Shown here in pieces: positions 25,076 through 35,646 of a stretch of 64,000 nucleotides of DNA (within the stretch, counting starts at the first letter, position 1; the number at the start of each line of letters is the position of its first letter). The notes beneath the pieces were generated by a model that was given only the letters and a program-made list of their open reading frames with translations, ran no database searches and was not told where the DNA came from. Both the position numbers and the translations under genes were made by a program. Source of the stretch: Anaerorhabdus sp036641015 (GTDB taxonomy: Bacteria; Bacillota_I; Bacilli_A; Erysipelotrichales; Erysipelotrichaceae); contig NZ_JAVWFO010000004.1 in NCBI RefSeq assembly GCF_036641015.1, positions 1 through 64,000 on the forward strand. Reading direction: 5' to 3'.

Positions 25076-26764
25076 CTAATAGTAATATAAGATAATATAC
25101 GATCCTTCTTCTTGTGTATATGCACTACCTAATACTGGTGATGTATCAATTACAACACCATATGATAAACTAGCTTTTTCTTCATCCGTTAGTGAACTAG
25201 TATCTAATGTTCCCAATCGAACATCCGCACCTAATTCTTCCATCATGCTTTGAGCTTGATCAATTGGCATGTTTTTCAAATCAAATGGGATAACAATAGT
25301 TGGATAATTAGAGTAAACTAAGCGAATCTCTGTTGCTGATTCTGGATTGAACTGTTGCCCTGCTTGAAGTATTTCTTGTCTAATTACTTGTCCTGCAGGA
25401 ACATCAGCATTTTCCTCTGATACTGTATAAATACGCATATTCTTATACTGACTTAAATCCGCTTTTGCTTCTTTTTGATTCCATCCTGTATAATCTTTTA
25501 CCTTTACTCCAATACCACTTGAAACTGTAACTTGAACGCGTGACCCCTTTTCAACATCAGTTCCAACCTCTGGATTAACTGCAATGATTTGTCCTTTAGG
25601 TGTATTATCTGTTAATTGATAAGTTATATTTGACGTATCTAAATTTAAGTTATTCTCTGCGCAAATATCATTAGCTTCCGTTATTGTTAAACCAACTATA
25701 TTTGGTACTTCATAATTTCTAATAATTGGATCTAATACTCCTGTTAAGGTAATCAACATATAACCAACTCCAAGAGTAAGCAAAATGATTAGTCCTGCAA
25801 TTAACTTTGGTAAAATTGATTTCTTTTGTTTAATTGGTTTCTTTTTCTTTGTTACTTTTTTATTTGGTTCTTCTTCAAGTTGATTAAATGCCATTGTTCT
25901 ATTGTCATCGGCTTTAGATGTAAATACTAATTTTTTATCTGCAGCATGATCTGGCATTAAACATTGATTCAAATCATTCAACATTTCCAAACATGATTGA
26001 TAACGATACATTTTATTTTTAACAGTCGCTTTAATAATAATATTTTCAATTGATTGTGGTAATGAAGGATTAAATTCTCTTACAGATGGAATTTCATTAC
26101 GCATATGTTTAAGTGCTACTTGTACTGGTGCATCAGCTTGGAATGGTAATTCTCCTGTCAACAATTCAAAGAATACAATACCTAATGAGTAAATATCACT
26201 TTGATTTGTTGCGGATTCTCCCCTAGCAAGCTCTGGTGCAAGGTAATGTACTGAGCCCATAACTGAGTCAGACTGTGTTAACTGCAATGCTCCTTGAGCT
26301 AAAGCGATACCAAAGTCCAACATTTTTACTGTTCCATCCGGTTTTATAATTACATTTTGTGATTTAATATCACGATGGATAATCCCTTTACGGTGTGCTT
26401 CTGCGGTTGCACCAATTAATTGTTTCATAATCGCAATAGCCTCTACTTTATCAAGAGCCCCACGTTGATTTATTAATTGTTTTAAAGTCCTACCACGGAT
26501 ATACTCCATAACAATGAAGTGTTTTCCTTTATCTTCCCCAACATCATATATATCTACAATATTAGGATGAGTTAATGCTGTCGAGGCACTTGCTTCACGT
26601 TGAAAACGCAATAAATTTACAGGATCATTGCTTAAATCACCACGAAGTATTTTAATCGCAACTTCTCGATTGAGGATAATATCAACCGCCACAAAAACAT
26701 CAGCCATTCCACCCTGACCAATATGTTTAGTTAATATATATCGATTTGCTATAGTTTCATTCAT
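25076..26764 (-). CDS. prkC: Ser/Thr protein kinase with PASTA domains
   Basis: PrkC senses muropeptides or lipid II and phosphorylates cell-wall, division and translation proteins. The 562-residue protein has an N-terminal Hanks-type kinase domain: GQGGM loop, Lys38 in VAIKIL, HRDIK at 130-134 and DFG at 150-152. The usual proline after HRDIK is serine here. A basic juxtamembrane stretch, one transmembrane helix (about 320-340) and three extracellular PASTA repeats follow (about 345-560). It overlaps prpC by 4 bp. Confidence 0.95.
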   Translation of the reverse strand: MNETIANRYILTKHIGQGGMADVFVAVDIILNREVAIKILRGDLSNDPVNLLRFQREASASTALTHPNIVDIYDVGEDKGKHFIVMEYIRGRTLKQLINQRGALDKVEAIAIMKQLIGATAEAHRKGIIHRDIKSQNVIIKPDGTVKMLDFGIALAQGALQLTQSDSVMGSVHYLAPELARGESATNQSDIYSLGIVFFELLTGELPFQADAPVQVALKHMRNEIPSVREFNPSLPQSIENIIIKATVKNKMYRYQSCLEMLNDLNQCLMPDHAADKKLVFTSKADDNRTMAFNQLEEEPNKKVTKKKKPIKQKKSILPKLIAGLIILLTLGVGYMLITLTGVLDPIIRNYEVPNIVGLTITEANDICAENNLNLDTSNITYQLTDNTPKGQIIAVNPEVGTDVEKGSRVQVTVSSGIGVKVKDYTGWNQKEAKADLSQYKNMRIYTVSEENADVPAGQVIRQEILQAGQQFNPESATEIRLVYSNYPTIVIPFDLKNMPIDQAQSMMEELGADVRLGTLDTSSLTDEEKASLSYGVVIDTSPVLGSAYTQEEGSYIILYYY

Positions 26765-27510
26765 CGGTTGTCATTTGCCTCCAATTCTATCAAGATAATT
26801 GTAATATTATCAAATCCACCTACTTTTAATGCTTTATTAAGTAAATTTCTAACTTTTAAAGTTGTGCTTAATTCTTTACTAAGCATTATCTTAGTAATGA
26901 TTTCATGTTCAACATATCCATACAAGCCATCACTACAGATTAAGAAAGAATTAATTCTCTCAGGATGTTCATCAATATCAATTCTAACATTGTCCCAAAC
27001 ACCTAAAGCATTTGTTAAGACATTTTTCTTAGGATGAAACTCTGCTTCTTCTTGTGTAATTTCACCAGATTTAACCAAATCATTTACTAATGTATGGTCT
27101 TTTGTAATTGGAATAAACCTTCCATCAGGATAAGCACAATAAACCCTACTATCTCCTATGTTAACAATGAATCTTCCAATCTTACATATTAGAACTCCCA
27201 CAAAAGTTGTTCCCATACCTTTATAAACATTAGATGTAGTAGACTTAGAAAATATTAAATCATTCGCTTTTAATATATGGAAACGTATCCAACGAATTAC
27301 ATCTTCTTCATCAACAAATCCTTTATTTTCACTAAATACTTTAGAAAAATAGTCAATGGCAATTTTTGAAGCAACATCACCAGCGCGTCCTCCACCAATT
27401 CCATCACAGACAATAGCAAAAACATCACCCACCTCGTTTGAAGCGATGACATAATTATCTTGATTAGTTTTGCGAACTAGCCCTTTATCTGTTACTCCAT
27501 AATAACGCAT
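26761..27510 (-). CDS. prpC: PP2C-type Ser/Thr phosphatase
   Basis: PrpC is the cytoplasmic phosphatase partner of PrkC. The 249 residues carry PPM/PP2C metal motifs: KTNQDNY near the N-terminus, CDGIGGG, GDSRVY, ICSDGLYGYV and GGFDNITI near the end. I start at ATG 27508-27510 (MRYYGVTDKG), eleven bases after AAAGGGG, where PP2C homology begins. The frame extends upstream into rlmN without homology. The overlap with prkC implies coupled translation. Confidence 0.95.
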   Translation of the reverse strand: MRYYGVTDKGLVRKTNQDNYVIASNEVGDVFAIVCDGIGGGRAGDVASKIAIDYFSKVFSENKGFVDEEDVIRWIRFHILKANDLIFSKSTTSNVYKGMGTTFVGVLICKIGRFIVNIGDSRVYCAYPDGRFIPITKDHTLVNDLVKSGEITQEEAEFHPKKNVLTNALGVWDNVRIDIDEHPERINSFLICSDGLYGYVEHEIITKIMLSKELSTTLKVRNLLNKALKVGGFDNITIILIELEANDNR

Positions 27511-27517
27511 CGAGCAA

Positions 27518-28552
27518 TTAACCCCTTTCGTGTTTTGCGCGTAATTGACCACATGCTGCATCAATATCATCACCGTGTTTTGCACGTAGTGTTGCTTTTA
27601 CTTTATTCTTCATTAAACTATCATAAAATCTTAATGCTGATTTTGAATCACATGTCTTAAATCCATGTTCATCTACTTGATTGTATGGTATTAGATTTAC
27701 ATAAGCATTCATACCTCTTATTAAATTTGCTAAGGTACGAGCATCTTCATCACTATCATTAACACCTTTCAATAATACATATTCAAATGTTAATCGGCGA
27801 TTATTTTCTTCACTATATTTACGTAAAGCTCCCATTAATTCTTTCAATGGATAAGCATGATTAATTGGCATTATTTGATCTCGCAATTCATCACTTGGTG
27901 CATGTAAAGATATAGCTAAGTTATATTGTACATGTTCTTTAGAGAACTTTTCAATCATTGGAACAATACCACATGTACTAATTGTAATGTGTCTTGCACC
28001 CAACGCTAATCCTTTGTCATGATTTATCGTACGACAAAAATTCATTACATTGTCGTAATTATCAAACGGTTCTCCAGTTCCCATAATTACTAGATTAGAA
28101 ATTCGTTTATCTTCTAAATCTAATTCTTTTTGAACATATAGAACTTGAGCTACAATTTCACCACTTGTTAAATCTCTTTGTTTTTTTAGTAATCCAGAAG
28201 CACAGAATTTACATCCCATGTTACATCCTACTTGTGACGTAACGCAAATGCTTTCTCCAAATTCATAATGCATTAAAACAGTCTCTATTAAAGCCCCATC
28301 TTGAAGTTTAAACAAGTATTTAGCGGTTTTATCTTTCGCAACTTGTTTCGCAACTAATTCAAGAGGGTTAATACAATATTCTTGTGACAATTTTTCAATT
28401 GCTTCTTTTCCTAAGTCTGTCATTTCATTAAAATCAGAAATACGCTTACGATAAAGCCATTGAAAACATTGATCAGCTCTAAATTTTTTCCATCCAAAAC
28501 TTAAAAATAATTCTTCTAAGCCTGCATAACTATAATCATAAATTGTTTTCAT
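27518..28552 (-). CDS. rlmN: 23S rRNA A2503 / tRNA A37 C2-methyltransferase RlmN
   Basis: RlmN is a radical-SAM enzyme that methylates C2 of A2503 in 23S rRNA and A37 of some tRNAs. Cluster cysteines are in CNMGCKFC (110, 114, 117). The SAM motif is GTGEPFDNYDNV. The mechanistic cysteine near residue 334 is in DAACGQLR, which also separates RlmN from unrelated radical-SAM proteins. Length 344 is normal. It lies just before prpC. Confidence 0.96.
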   Translation of the reverse strand: MKTIYDYSYAGLEELFLSFGWKKFRADQCFQWLYRKRISDFNEMTDLGKEAIEKLSQEYCINPLELVAKQVAKDKTAKYLFKLQDGALIETVLMHYEFGESICVTSQVGCNMGCKFCASGLLKKQRDLTSGEIVAQVLYVQKELDLEDKRISNLVIMGTGEPFDNYDNVMNFCRTINHDKGLALGARHITISTCGIVPMIEKFSKEHVQYNLAISLHAPSDELRDQIMPINHAYPLKELMGALRKYSEENNRRLTFEYVLLKGVNDSDEDARTLANLIRGMNAYVNLIPYNQVDEHGFKTCDSKSALRFYDSLMKNKVKATLRAKHGDDIDAACGQLRAKHERG

Positions 28553-28585
28553 TTTTTCACCACTGTACTATTCTACCACAAAATG

Positions 28586-29797
28586 CTAGTTTTTTAACAT
28601 CTTCGCCACATAGAAACCATCTTTTGTTGTTTCTGTAGGCAAGATAGTTTTTTCACAAATTAACTCGAATTCTGGATGAGTTTTTATAAACCCTTGTATT
28701 TGCTTATCATTTTCTTTTTTATTAAGGGTACAAGTACTATAGACCAAATAGCCACCCTTTTTCAATAAATTACCAGTTGAATCTAAAATATCCTTCTGCA
28801 ATTGCACTATTTCATCAATGTTTTCTGGTTGAATCTTTTGTTTTATCTCTGGTTTTCTACGTAAGACCCCCAGTCCTGAACATGGTGCATCAACAAGAAT
28901 TCGATCAAATGATTCTGGTGGATACTTTTGATTTAATTCCATAGCATCCCCTACAATAACATTGGTATTGGTAACTCCTAGTTTTTTCATTAAATCTTCC
29001 ACTAGTTTTGCTCGATGTTCATGAATTTCATTAGCAATGATACTCCCTGTATTATTCATCATCATTGCAATTTGAGACGTTTTTGTTCCAGGAGCACTAC
29101 ACGTATCTAATACTTTCAATCCTTCAACTAATTCTAATTCTTTGGCAACTTGTTGAGAGGATTCATCTTGAATAATAATCTTACCTTCTCTAAATAAATC
29201 ATTTTGTACTAAGTTAAAATCCGCAACAAATGCTACATCGTCTAAAAAATGTATTCCTTCAACTTTTTCTAATTCTTCCTTACTTATTTTTAAGGTATTT
29301 ATTCTTCCAACTACTAAAGCATCTTGGTTATTTGCTTCTACAATTTTTTCCATTGTTTCAGAACCATAATGAGATTTCCATAAATTGATTAGCCAATCTG
29401 GATGACTGGTGCAAATACCTAAATCATCACTTTCTAATTTACCACGACTTACCACTTTTCTTAAGACTGCATTAACTAATCCTTTAACAGATTTTGGTGC
29501 AAGGTCTACTGCTTCATTAACAATTGCATACGTAGGTACTTTATCCATAAAGAATAATTGATATACACTCATATCTAACAAAATAGCTACTTCTTCACTA
29601 CACTTCTTTTCCATCAAATCTACCCATTGAAAACGACAATAGCGATAATTTCTCAACGTACCATATACAATTTGAGTAACTAATCCTTTGTCTTTTTCTT
29701 CAACATCCTCTATTGCCTTGCGCATCATTAAATTAGCGTATTGACCCTCAATACCTATTTTACATAAACATGTATACGCTACTTTTCTTGCGTTCAT
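28586..29797 (-). CDS. rsmB: 16S rRNA m5C967 methyltransferase RsmB
   Basis: RsmB (Sun) methylates C967 of 16S rRNA. Its 403 residues give an N-terminal NusB-like domain (about 1-125), then a Rossmann methyltransferase with DTCSAPGTKT, the catalytic region DAPCSGLGVLRRKPEIK and the nucleophile cysteine in YSTCTLNKKEN. It is a little shorter than many homologues but all motifs are present. It starts 12 bp after priA, with no def or fmt in between. Confidence 0.94.
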   Translation of the reverse strand: MNARKVAYTCLCKIGIEGQYANLMMRKAIEDVEEKDKGLVTQIVYGTLRNYRYCRFQWVDLMEKKCSEEVAILLDMSVYQLFFMDKVPTYAIVNEAVDLAPKSVKGLVNAVLRKVVSRGKLESDDLGICTSHPDWLINLWKSHYGSETMEKIVEANNQDALVVGRINTLKISKEELEKVEGIHFLDDVAFVADFNLVQNDLFREGKIIIQDESSQQVAKELELVEGLKVLDTCSAPGTKTSQIAMMMNNTGSIIANEIHEHRAKLVEDLMKKLGVTNTNVIVGDAMELNQKYPPESFDRILVDAPCSGLGVLRRKPEIKQKIQPENIDEIVQLQKDILDSTGNLLKKGGYLVYSTCTLNKKENDKQIQGFIKTHPEFELICEKTILPTETTKDGFYVAKMLKN

Positions 29798-29809
29798 TCA
29801 TTTATCTCC

Positions 29810-31978
29810 TCATTCCAATATCATTGGATTTACATCTACTTTAACTTGTGGACATCCACTTTGCTGAGTAATTTTTTTAACTACACTACCTACTTCAATT
29901 TTCATTTGTTCTAAGTTTTTACCTTTAATTAAAATACGATAACGATATGTATCTTTTATACGAATCAATTCAGATGGACCCAATACTTTGTAATCACCAT
30001 TTAATTCTTGTCGTATTTTTTTAGTCCATTCTTTTGTTTTGTTTTTATCTTTATCTAAAACCATAACTGAAATCATATAGTTGTATGGAGGATATCCTCC
30101 CACATGTCTAAATTGCATTTCATAACTAAAGAATGCTTTGTAATCTTGTTGTAAAGCTGTTTTAATCGCATAATGATTTTCATCAAACACTTGAACTACA
30201 ACCTCACCCGGTTTATCGCTTCTTCCGCTTCTACCCGATGCTTGTACTATTAAATCAAAAGTTGCTTCAACACTACGATAATCACTACGATTTAAGCCCG
30301 TATCTCCGTTGAGAACTCCTACTAACGTAACATTAGGATAGTCTAATCCTTTTGCTATCATTTGAGTACCAACTAAAATATCTGCATTGCCATTTGCAAA
30401 TGTTTCCAATAAACGTTCATGACTATTTTTACGCATTGTTGTATCAGCATCCATACGAATAATTTTTTTATTTGGATAACGCTTAGTTAATTCTTCTTCT
30501 AAACGCTGTGTACCAAATCCAAAATTAGAGAATCCTGATTTTGACTTACATGATGGACACTCATAAATATTTTGGATTACCTCACCACAAGTATGACATT
30601 TTAATGTTCGATCACTTGCATGATATGACATCGCTAAATCGCAATGAGGACACATTACTACCTCTTGACAAGCATTACATCTAAGAGTAGTGCTATACCC
30701 TCTACGGTTCAACAATAAGATTACTTGTTGTCTATTCTCTAAACACAAGTCAATTTTCTTAAGTAATAAGTTACTAAGAATATAAGATTCGCCCTTTTTC
30801 ATCGTATCTTTTAAATTAACACAATGAATAATAGGCAAATTGTTGTTGATTCGTTCATTCATTTCCACTAATTCATATACCCCTTTAACAGCACGCGCAT
30901 ATGATTCTAATGATGGGGTTGCACTTCCTAATATGACTTTACAACCAAATGTATTAGCACGATGTATCGCAATCTCTCGGCAATGATATTGTGGCGTATT
31001 GTCTTGTTTATAGGATGGATCATGTTCTTCATCCATGATAATTAAGCCAAGTTTAGTAAATGGCATAAATACAGCAGATCTAGTACCAACAACTACATGA
31101 ACTCTATTTTCCTTAACAAGTTTAAACTGCTCATATTTTTCCTGAGGATTTAAACCTGAATGATATATCGCAACATAACTACCAAAACGGCTTTTAACAC
31201 GTTCAACCATTTGTGGAGTTAAACTGATTTCAGGAACTAAAAATAATACTTGTTTACCTTCATTAACAACATCTTCTGCAAGTTGTAGATATATTTCAGT
31301 TTTTCCACTACCCGTTAACCCATGCAACAATGTTACATTTTTATCACTCTTTTTAATTGCTAACATCGCATCATTTTGACATGTGGATAACTCTAGTTTA
31401 GGTTTAAGTAAAACTAATTCATCTAATACTGCGCTAGCTTCTTTTTCAAATACTATTAACGCTCCTTTATCAACACAAGTTTTTACTGCTGAACCAAATT
31501 CCTTACGTAATTTAGATGCTGACATTTCTTTGTTTTGTTTTACTACTTCTACCAATTGATTCTGTTTAGGTGTCAATACGCACACCTCATCACTAACCTT
31601 AACCCATTCTTCCATTTTTATAGTTTGTTTATTAGTTGAAGGTTTAACTTTTGATGGAAGCATTGTCTTAAAACAAGTTATTGTTGGTGATATAGTATCA
31701 CAAGCCATCCATTTAGCTAATTCTAGTAACTCATCTGTAAGATACGATTCATCATCTAACACGCTTAAAATAGGCTTACAATCAAAGCCTTTTATTTTAT
31801 TTATCTGATTTAAATCATCATACTTAGTAACTGACTCAACAAAGCCAATTATTTCTCTATTATTAAAATTAATACACACTCTAACACCAGGAACAATCGA
31901 ATCATCTTCTGATACATAAGAATATGTTTTATCAAGTTGCAAAGTAGGATGTTCTATCCAACATTCAATAAGATTCAT
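29810..31978 (-). CDS. priA: Primosomal protein N' (replication restart helicase)
   Basis: PriA reloads the replisome at stalled forks. The 722-residue protein has an N-terminal DNA-binding region, Walker A LLHGLTGSGKTE, the DEEHDPSYKQ motif and a zinc-binding module. Its paired cysteines lie in CNACQEVVMCPHC, KCHTCGE and CPSC. Helicase motifs V-VI are GTQMIAKGLDYPNVT and QASGRSGRSDKPG. It heads the run of housekeeping genes down to thiN. Confidence 0.96.
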   Translation of the reverse strand: MNLIECWIEHPTLQLDKTYSYVSEDDSIVPGVRVCINFNNREIIGFVESVTKYDDLNQINKIKGFDCKPILSVLDDESYLTDELLELAKWMACDTISPTITCFKTMLPSKVKPSTNKQTIKMEEWVKVSDEVCVLTPKQNQLVEVVKQNKEMSASKLRKEFGSAVKTCVDKGALIVFEKEASAVLDELVLLKPKLELSTCQNDAMLAIKKSDKNVTLLHGLTGSGKTEIYLQLAEDVVNEGKQVLFLVPEISLTPQMVERVKSRFGSYVAIYHSGLNPQEKYEQFKLVKENRVHVVVGTRSAVFMPFTKLGLIIMDEEHDPSYKQDNTPQYHCREIAIHRANTFGCKVILGSATPSLESYARAVKGVYELVEMNERINNNLPIIHCVNLKDTMKKGESYILSNLLLKKIDLCLENRQQVILLLNRRGYSTTLRCNACQEVVMCPHCDLAMSYHASDRTLKCHTCGEVIQNIYECPSCKSKSGFSNFGFGTQRLEEELTKRYPNKKIIRMDADTTMRKNSHERLLETFANGNADILVGTQMIAKGLDYPNVTLVGVLNGDTGLNRSDYRSVEATFDLIVQASGRSGRSDKPGEVVVQVFDENHYAIKTALQQDYKAFFSYEMQFRHVGGYPPYNYMISVMVLDKDKNKTKEWTKKIRQELNGDYKVLGPSELIRIKDTYRYRILIKGKNLEQMKIEVGSVVKKITQQSGCPQVKVDVNPMILE

Positions 31979-32032
31979 AAGACTATCCTCCTAGTTTATT
32001 AATTTTAACATAAAATAAGCAAGCCACCCAAA

Positions 32033-32054
32033 GAAAAAAGACACCGAAGTGTCC
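32033..32054 (-). terminator. Terminator of the second M56/BlaI operon
   Basis: GACAC-TTCG-GTGTC with a UUCG tetraloop, followed by TTTTTT on the minus strand, ten bases after the lipoprotein stop. Confidence 0.85.
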
Positions 32055-32063
32055 AAATTAATT

Positions 32064-32942
32064 CTAATTTGAATATTGTTCAACTATTTGAAGATATTCA
32101 TCTACAACTACAATATCGTCAAAATAGAATCCTTCTAAAACTTTATCGAATGGTCCAATAGGTTGAACCCTAGTATGTTTAGCTAGATCAATCATTGTTT
32201 CCGCTTGATCCATTTGATAAATAGACAGTCTCATTGATACTACCAATTTCTCATTTTCTTTAAAGGAATTACAATGATCCATAATGAAATCATTAGAAAC
32301 ATTCATATCATCACTACTAATAGTTGTTAATAACTCACCCTGTGGTAAATCCACAAATACTTTATCATTTAATTCTAATTTATTTTGTGTATAAACTTCA
32401 AAATAAATATGATTATCATCCATTGGTCGAACAAGTGCACAAGAATTCAACGAATTGTTAAATACATCATTAGTCAAATAGATTTCATCATGTAAAATGA
32501 CGTAGTCTTGTATAACACTATTTACACTGTCACTTTGAGGATGTAAGGAATACAATAATTTACCATTTTTTGAATATTCTTCTGATAATCCATGATGTTC
32601 ATTTGTTGTATAAATTAAATCCAACAAGATATCTCCTGTTTGCTTATCAACAAAACTAAAAACTATATCACCCTTTAAATAATCATCTCTATCTTCAAGG
32701 ATAATCTTAGGTGCAGACATTTTAAATAAGTCATTATCTAAAACCTTTACACCAAATTCTTTATCATAGATTTTAAAGTAATACTCAGTCCCCTCTGTTG
32801 TCTCAAGTTTATCAATATCGTGATTAGAAACTCCACCAGAAATCTTACCATTTGAACATGATGCAAGTAAAAAACTACTTATTATAAGGAGAATACTATT
32901 TATTAATATACGTCTTTTTAATTTAGCTAAGTTTATATTCAC
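32064..32942 (-). CDS. Lipoprotein of the second M56/BlaI operon, unknown function
   Basis: This 292-residue protein begins with a lipoprotein signal (ILLIISSFLLASC, lipobox LASC), so it is predicted to be membrane-anchored outside the cell. The mature part is acidic and beta-strand-rich, without a motif I recognise. It lies 9 bp downstream of the M56 protease gene and before a terminator, so it is most likely the third gene of blaI-M56-lipoprotein. It could be an effector or an accessory to the protease's sensor domain; both are inference. Confidence 0.8.
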   Translation of the reverse strand: MNINLAKLKRRILINSILLIISSFLLASCSNGKISGGVSNHDIDKLETTEGTEYYFKIYDKEFGVKVLDNDLFKMSAPKIILEDRDDYLKGDIVFSFVDKQTGDILLDLIYTTNEHHGLSEEYSKNGKLLYSLHPQSDSVNSVIQDYVILHDEIYLTNDVFNNSLNSCALVRPMDDNHIYFEVYTQNKLELNDKVFVDLPQGELLTTISSDDMNVSNDFIMDHCNSFKENEKLVVSMRLSIYQMDQAETMIDLAKHTRVQPIGPFDKVLEGFYFDDIVVVDEYLQIVEQYSN

Positions 32943-32951
32943 AATAACTCA

Positions 32952-35216
32952 CTACTTCCTTTTTCTAAATTCAATTTTATCACTTAGATACAATTTTTGT
33001 TCATGATGAATCTCTGATTCTTCTTCACTATAATAGCTCAAATCATAGCTTAAATCACCATTAGAGTTTACAATACGATAACCATTGTCAAAAGAAGCAA
33101 CTAGATTTCCAGTATATATATTGCTTTCACAGCACGAATACGCTGCATTAAATCCTTTATCTATAACAAAAGGATAAATCTCCTCAAAGAATCCAGGTTC
33201 AACAAAACTCTTAAAATAAATCCCAAAGGTATTATTATTACCATTTTGCCCTACCACAACATGTTCATTTACTTCATCGGGAATTAAGATTTGAGCAAAA
33301 TCATATTCACCTTGTAAAGTATATACTCGTTTACCATCTTCAACTATATAATTTAACTCTTGTACATTCGGATAACCTGGCCATTTTTCAAAGGGTGCTG
33401 CATTTTCATATTCTGAATCAACAATAACATTTGAAATCAAAAATGTTTCTCTTTGTTTCAACTGGTTATAAATACTTACTTCGATTTTTTTAAGTTGATT
33501 CACTAACTCGTCTATATTTGTATTTTCAAGTGATACATATGTTTGATATGAACTAGAATCTTTATCTATTGTATCAATATTACAATTCTTATATATTTCT
33601 GTATCAAATTCAAATACATTATTATAATCTCCATATCCCAATGTATCACTAAAGTTTCTAAAATCAAAATTATAATTCGCCCATGAAGTATGTGGGTATG
33701 CCATAAGTATTCCTATGAATGCTTTATTATCATCACTAGGTATAACCACTGTACAACTTTCAACTTTCTTTAAATCATTTTTAACAGATTGTAATTGGTT
33801 ATGAATTCTAACTTCCAAACTTCCAAATACTTTTCCAACATTTTCCTCACTTAGTTCATTTGATACATCTAACGAAATTGTTGCATCATCATATACAACT
33901 AAATATTGAAAATAGGATGCCGCTATATATCCCCTAGAAACAATAATTCTAGTTATCTCCTCCTCGGTATTTTTATCTAAAATTGTAACTAGTTTTGATC
34001 CCATTAAATTATCATCATATCCTGTTATTGTTTCATCATAACTTTCAATATTGAACATTTCTTCTTCACTTATTGTATGAACTTCTCCAATCTTTATTGG
34101 ATTATCTTCATTATATGAAAGTGTAACTAATCCATCAAAAAAATCATAAATACTTCTATTTTCTTCACTTATCATTACAACATCATGATCTATTTGTATT
34201 CTGTTTTCATCTATTTTTTTACTACAAGATACAAGTGTTGAAACAAGACATGTTAAAACTAAAGAAATTATTATAAAGCTTCTACCTTTTGATTTCTTTT
34301 TCATATCTACTAAGTTCAATAATCGTTCTTTTAATGTTTTCTTATCTTGATTAAATCTTGTTGATAAAACAGTATTACTATTTTTTATTTGACTACGCAA
34401 AACTTGAAGAATTGTAGCGCCATAATCTTTGCGATAAACTAAATCTTTATTTCTTAAAACAATTTCATCACAAGATAATTCAATATCTTTGTCTGCTTCC
34501 TTAAGCATTATATAAACTAATGGGTTAAACCAGTGGATACAGCAATTTAACATGAGAATCCATTTAAACAAAATATCATGTCTTAAGTAATGCACATATT
34601 CATGCTTTAAAATCATGTTCATTTGATAATCATTTAAATTAAGATCATTAATAATTATTTTAGGATGTATTAGTCCCACTAACATCGGACTCGATACAAG
34701 CTTACTTTGAACTATTTTTATTTTATCTTTTTTATCAATGTTCTTTAAAATTGCTAATACATTTTCTTCTATACTTTCTTCACTGGTTCGAATTAGATGT
34801 TTAAAGCGAACATATTTAACTATTTGTACAGTAAGCATCCATGTAAATCCAACTAACCAAATTAGTATTACTGATTCCATTAAAGTTATCGTTTTACTAT
34901 TTGTATCTATTTCCAAATCAACTGGTGCATCAACAAAAAAGGAAGCTCCCATACTTGTTGTCTCAGAACGACTTAATTCATTTTGGGTATTATTCGCATT
35001 CAAATAAATTGTTTTATTTGGTATTTTTACTTGATAGGAACTAGGCAAAGAAATATTAAATGGAAGTAATAGCCTAACAGCGATAAATAACCAAATAAAA
35101 TAACGTACACTAGTTGCATAATGATGTTTACACAATGGTTTGATTAACATTAAAAAACCAATACATATTGCCATCGTAACTGAAACCTCAATTAACATTA
35201 AGAACATTTTTTCCAT
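32952..35216 (-). CDS. M56 (BlaR1/MecR1-type) membrane protease sensor, copy 2
   Basis: This 754-residue protein has the BlaR1-type N-terminal M56 domain: several transmembrane helices, zinc motif HEYVH followed by LRHDILFKWILM, and ELSCDE downstream. A last membrane segment (about 320-340) leads into a roughly 410-residue extracellular region. I see no SxxK/KTG penicillin-binding motifs there, so the inducer is probably not a beta-lactam bound in the BlaR1 way. Known M56 proteins cleave a BlaI-type repressor upon induction. The BlaI-like gene lies 27 bp upstream. It is paralogous to the protein at 36126-38354. Confidence 0.85.
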   Translation of the reverse strand: MEKMFLMLIEVSVTMAICIGFLMLIKPLCKHHYATSVRYFIWLFIAVRLLLPFNISLPSSYQVKIPNKTIYLNANNTQNELSRSETTSMGASFFVDAPVDLEIDTNSKTITLMESVILIWLVGFTWMLTVQIVKYVRFKHLIRTSEESIEENVLAILKNIDKKDKIKIVQSKLVSSPMLVGLIHPKIIINDLNLNDYQMNMILKHEYVHYLRHDILFKWILMLNCCIHWFNPLVYIMLKEADKDIELSCDEIVLRNKDLVYRKDYGATILQVLRSQIKNSNTVLSTRFNQDKKTLKERLLNLVDMKKKSKGRSFIIISLVLTCLVSTLVSCSKKIDENRIQIDHDVVMISEENRSIYDFFDGLVTLSYNEDNPIKIGEVHTISEEEMFNIESYDETITGYDDNLMGSKLVTILDKNTEEEITRIIVSRGYIAASYFQYLVVYDDATISLDVSNELSEENVGKVFGSLEVRIHNQLQSVKNDLKKVESCTVVIPSDDNKAFIGILMAYPHTSWANYNFDFRNFSDTLGYGDYNNVFEFDTEIYKNCNIDTIDKDSSSYQTYVSLENTNIDELVNQLKKIEVSIYNQLKQRETFLISNVIVDSEYENAAPFEKWPGYPNVQELNYIVEDGKRVYTLQGEYDFAQILIPDEVNEHVVVGQNGNNNTFGIYFKSFVEPGFFEEIYPFVIDKGFNAAYSCCESNIYTGNLVASFDNGYRIVNSNGDLSYDLSYYSEEESEIHHEQKLYLSDKIEFRKRK

Positions 35217-35242
35217 AGTTGGTCTCCCTTTATTATATACAG

Positions 35243-35614
35243 TTATTTTCCCGCTTTTTTAAGTATTTCCTCTAATTCATCAATATCTGACTTACTTAAC
35301 TTAGTCAAATCTATTAATGAAGTTACTAAACTCTTTACTGAATTATTATGTACTTTTGTCATAAACCATTCCGTTTCACATGATTTATAATCCTCTTCTT
35401 TTACTAAGGGTTCATATAACTTTAATCGACCTTCTTTTTTTAAAATTACAAAATTACGCTCATATAATCTAGCAAGTAAGGCTTGTATTGTAGACATAGT
35501 CCAATTATTATCTTGGCAGAATTCCGCAATTTCACTTGTTTTTAATGGTTTCCCTTGTTGCCATAGGATATTCATAATTTCTAATTCTGATTCTGGTAAT
35601 CTTTTTAGATTCAT
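35243..35614 (-). CDS. BlaI/MecI-family repressor, copy 2
   Basis: This 123-residue winged-helix repressor of the BlaI/MecI family has the N-terminal LPESELEIMNILW, recognition region WTMSTIQALLARLYER, wing KKEGRLKLYEPLV and a C-terminal dimerisation helix. It is first in the operon blaI-M56-lipoprotein and should be cleaved by the M56 product. Two operator-like sites lie 33-77 bp upstream. It is paralogous to the repressor at 35740-36108. Confidence 0.93.
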   Translation of the reverse strand: MNLKRLPESELEIMNILWQQGKPLKTSEIAEFCQDNNWTMSTIQALLARLYERNFVILKKEGRLKLYEPLVKEEDYKSCETEWFMTKVHNNSVKSLVTSLIDLTKLSKSDIDELEEILKKAGK

Positions 35615-35646
35615 TCTTCATCACTCCTTTAAATAATTTAGTTATC

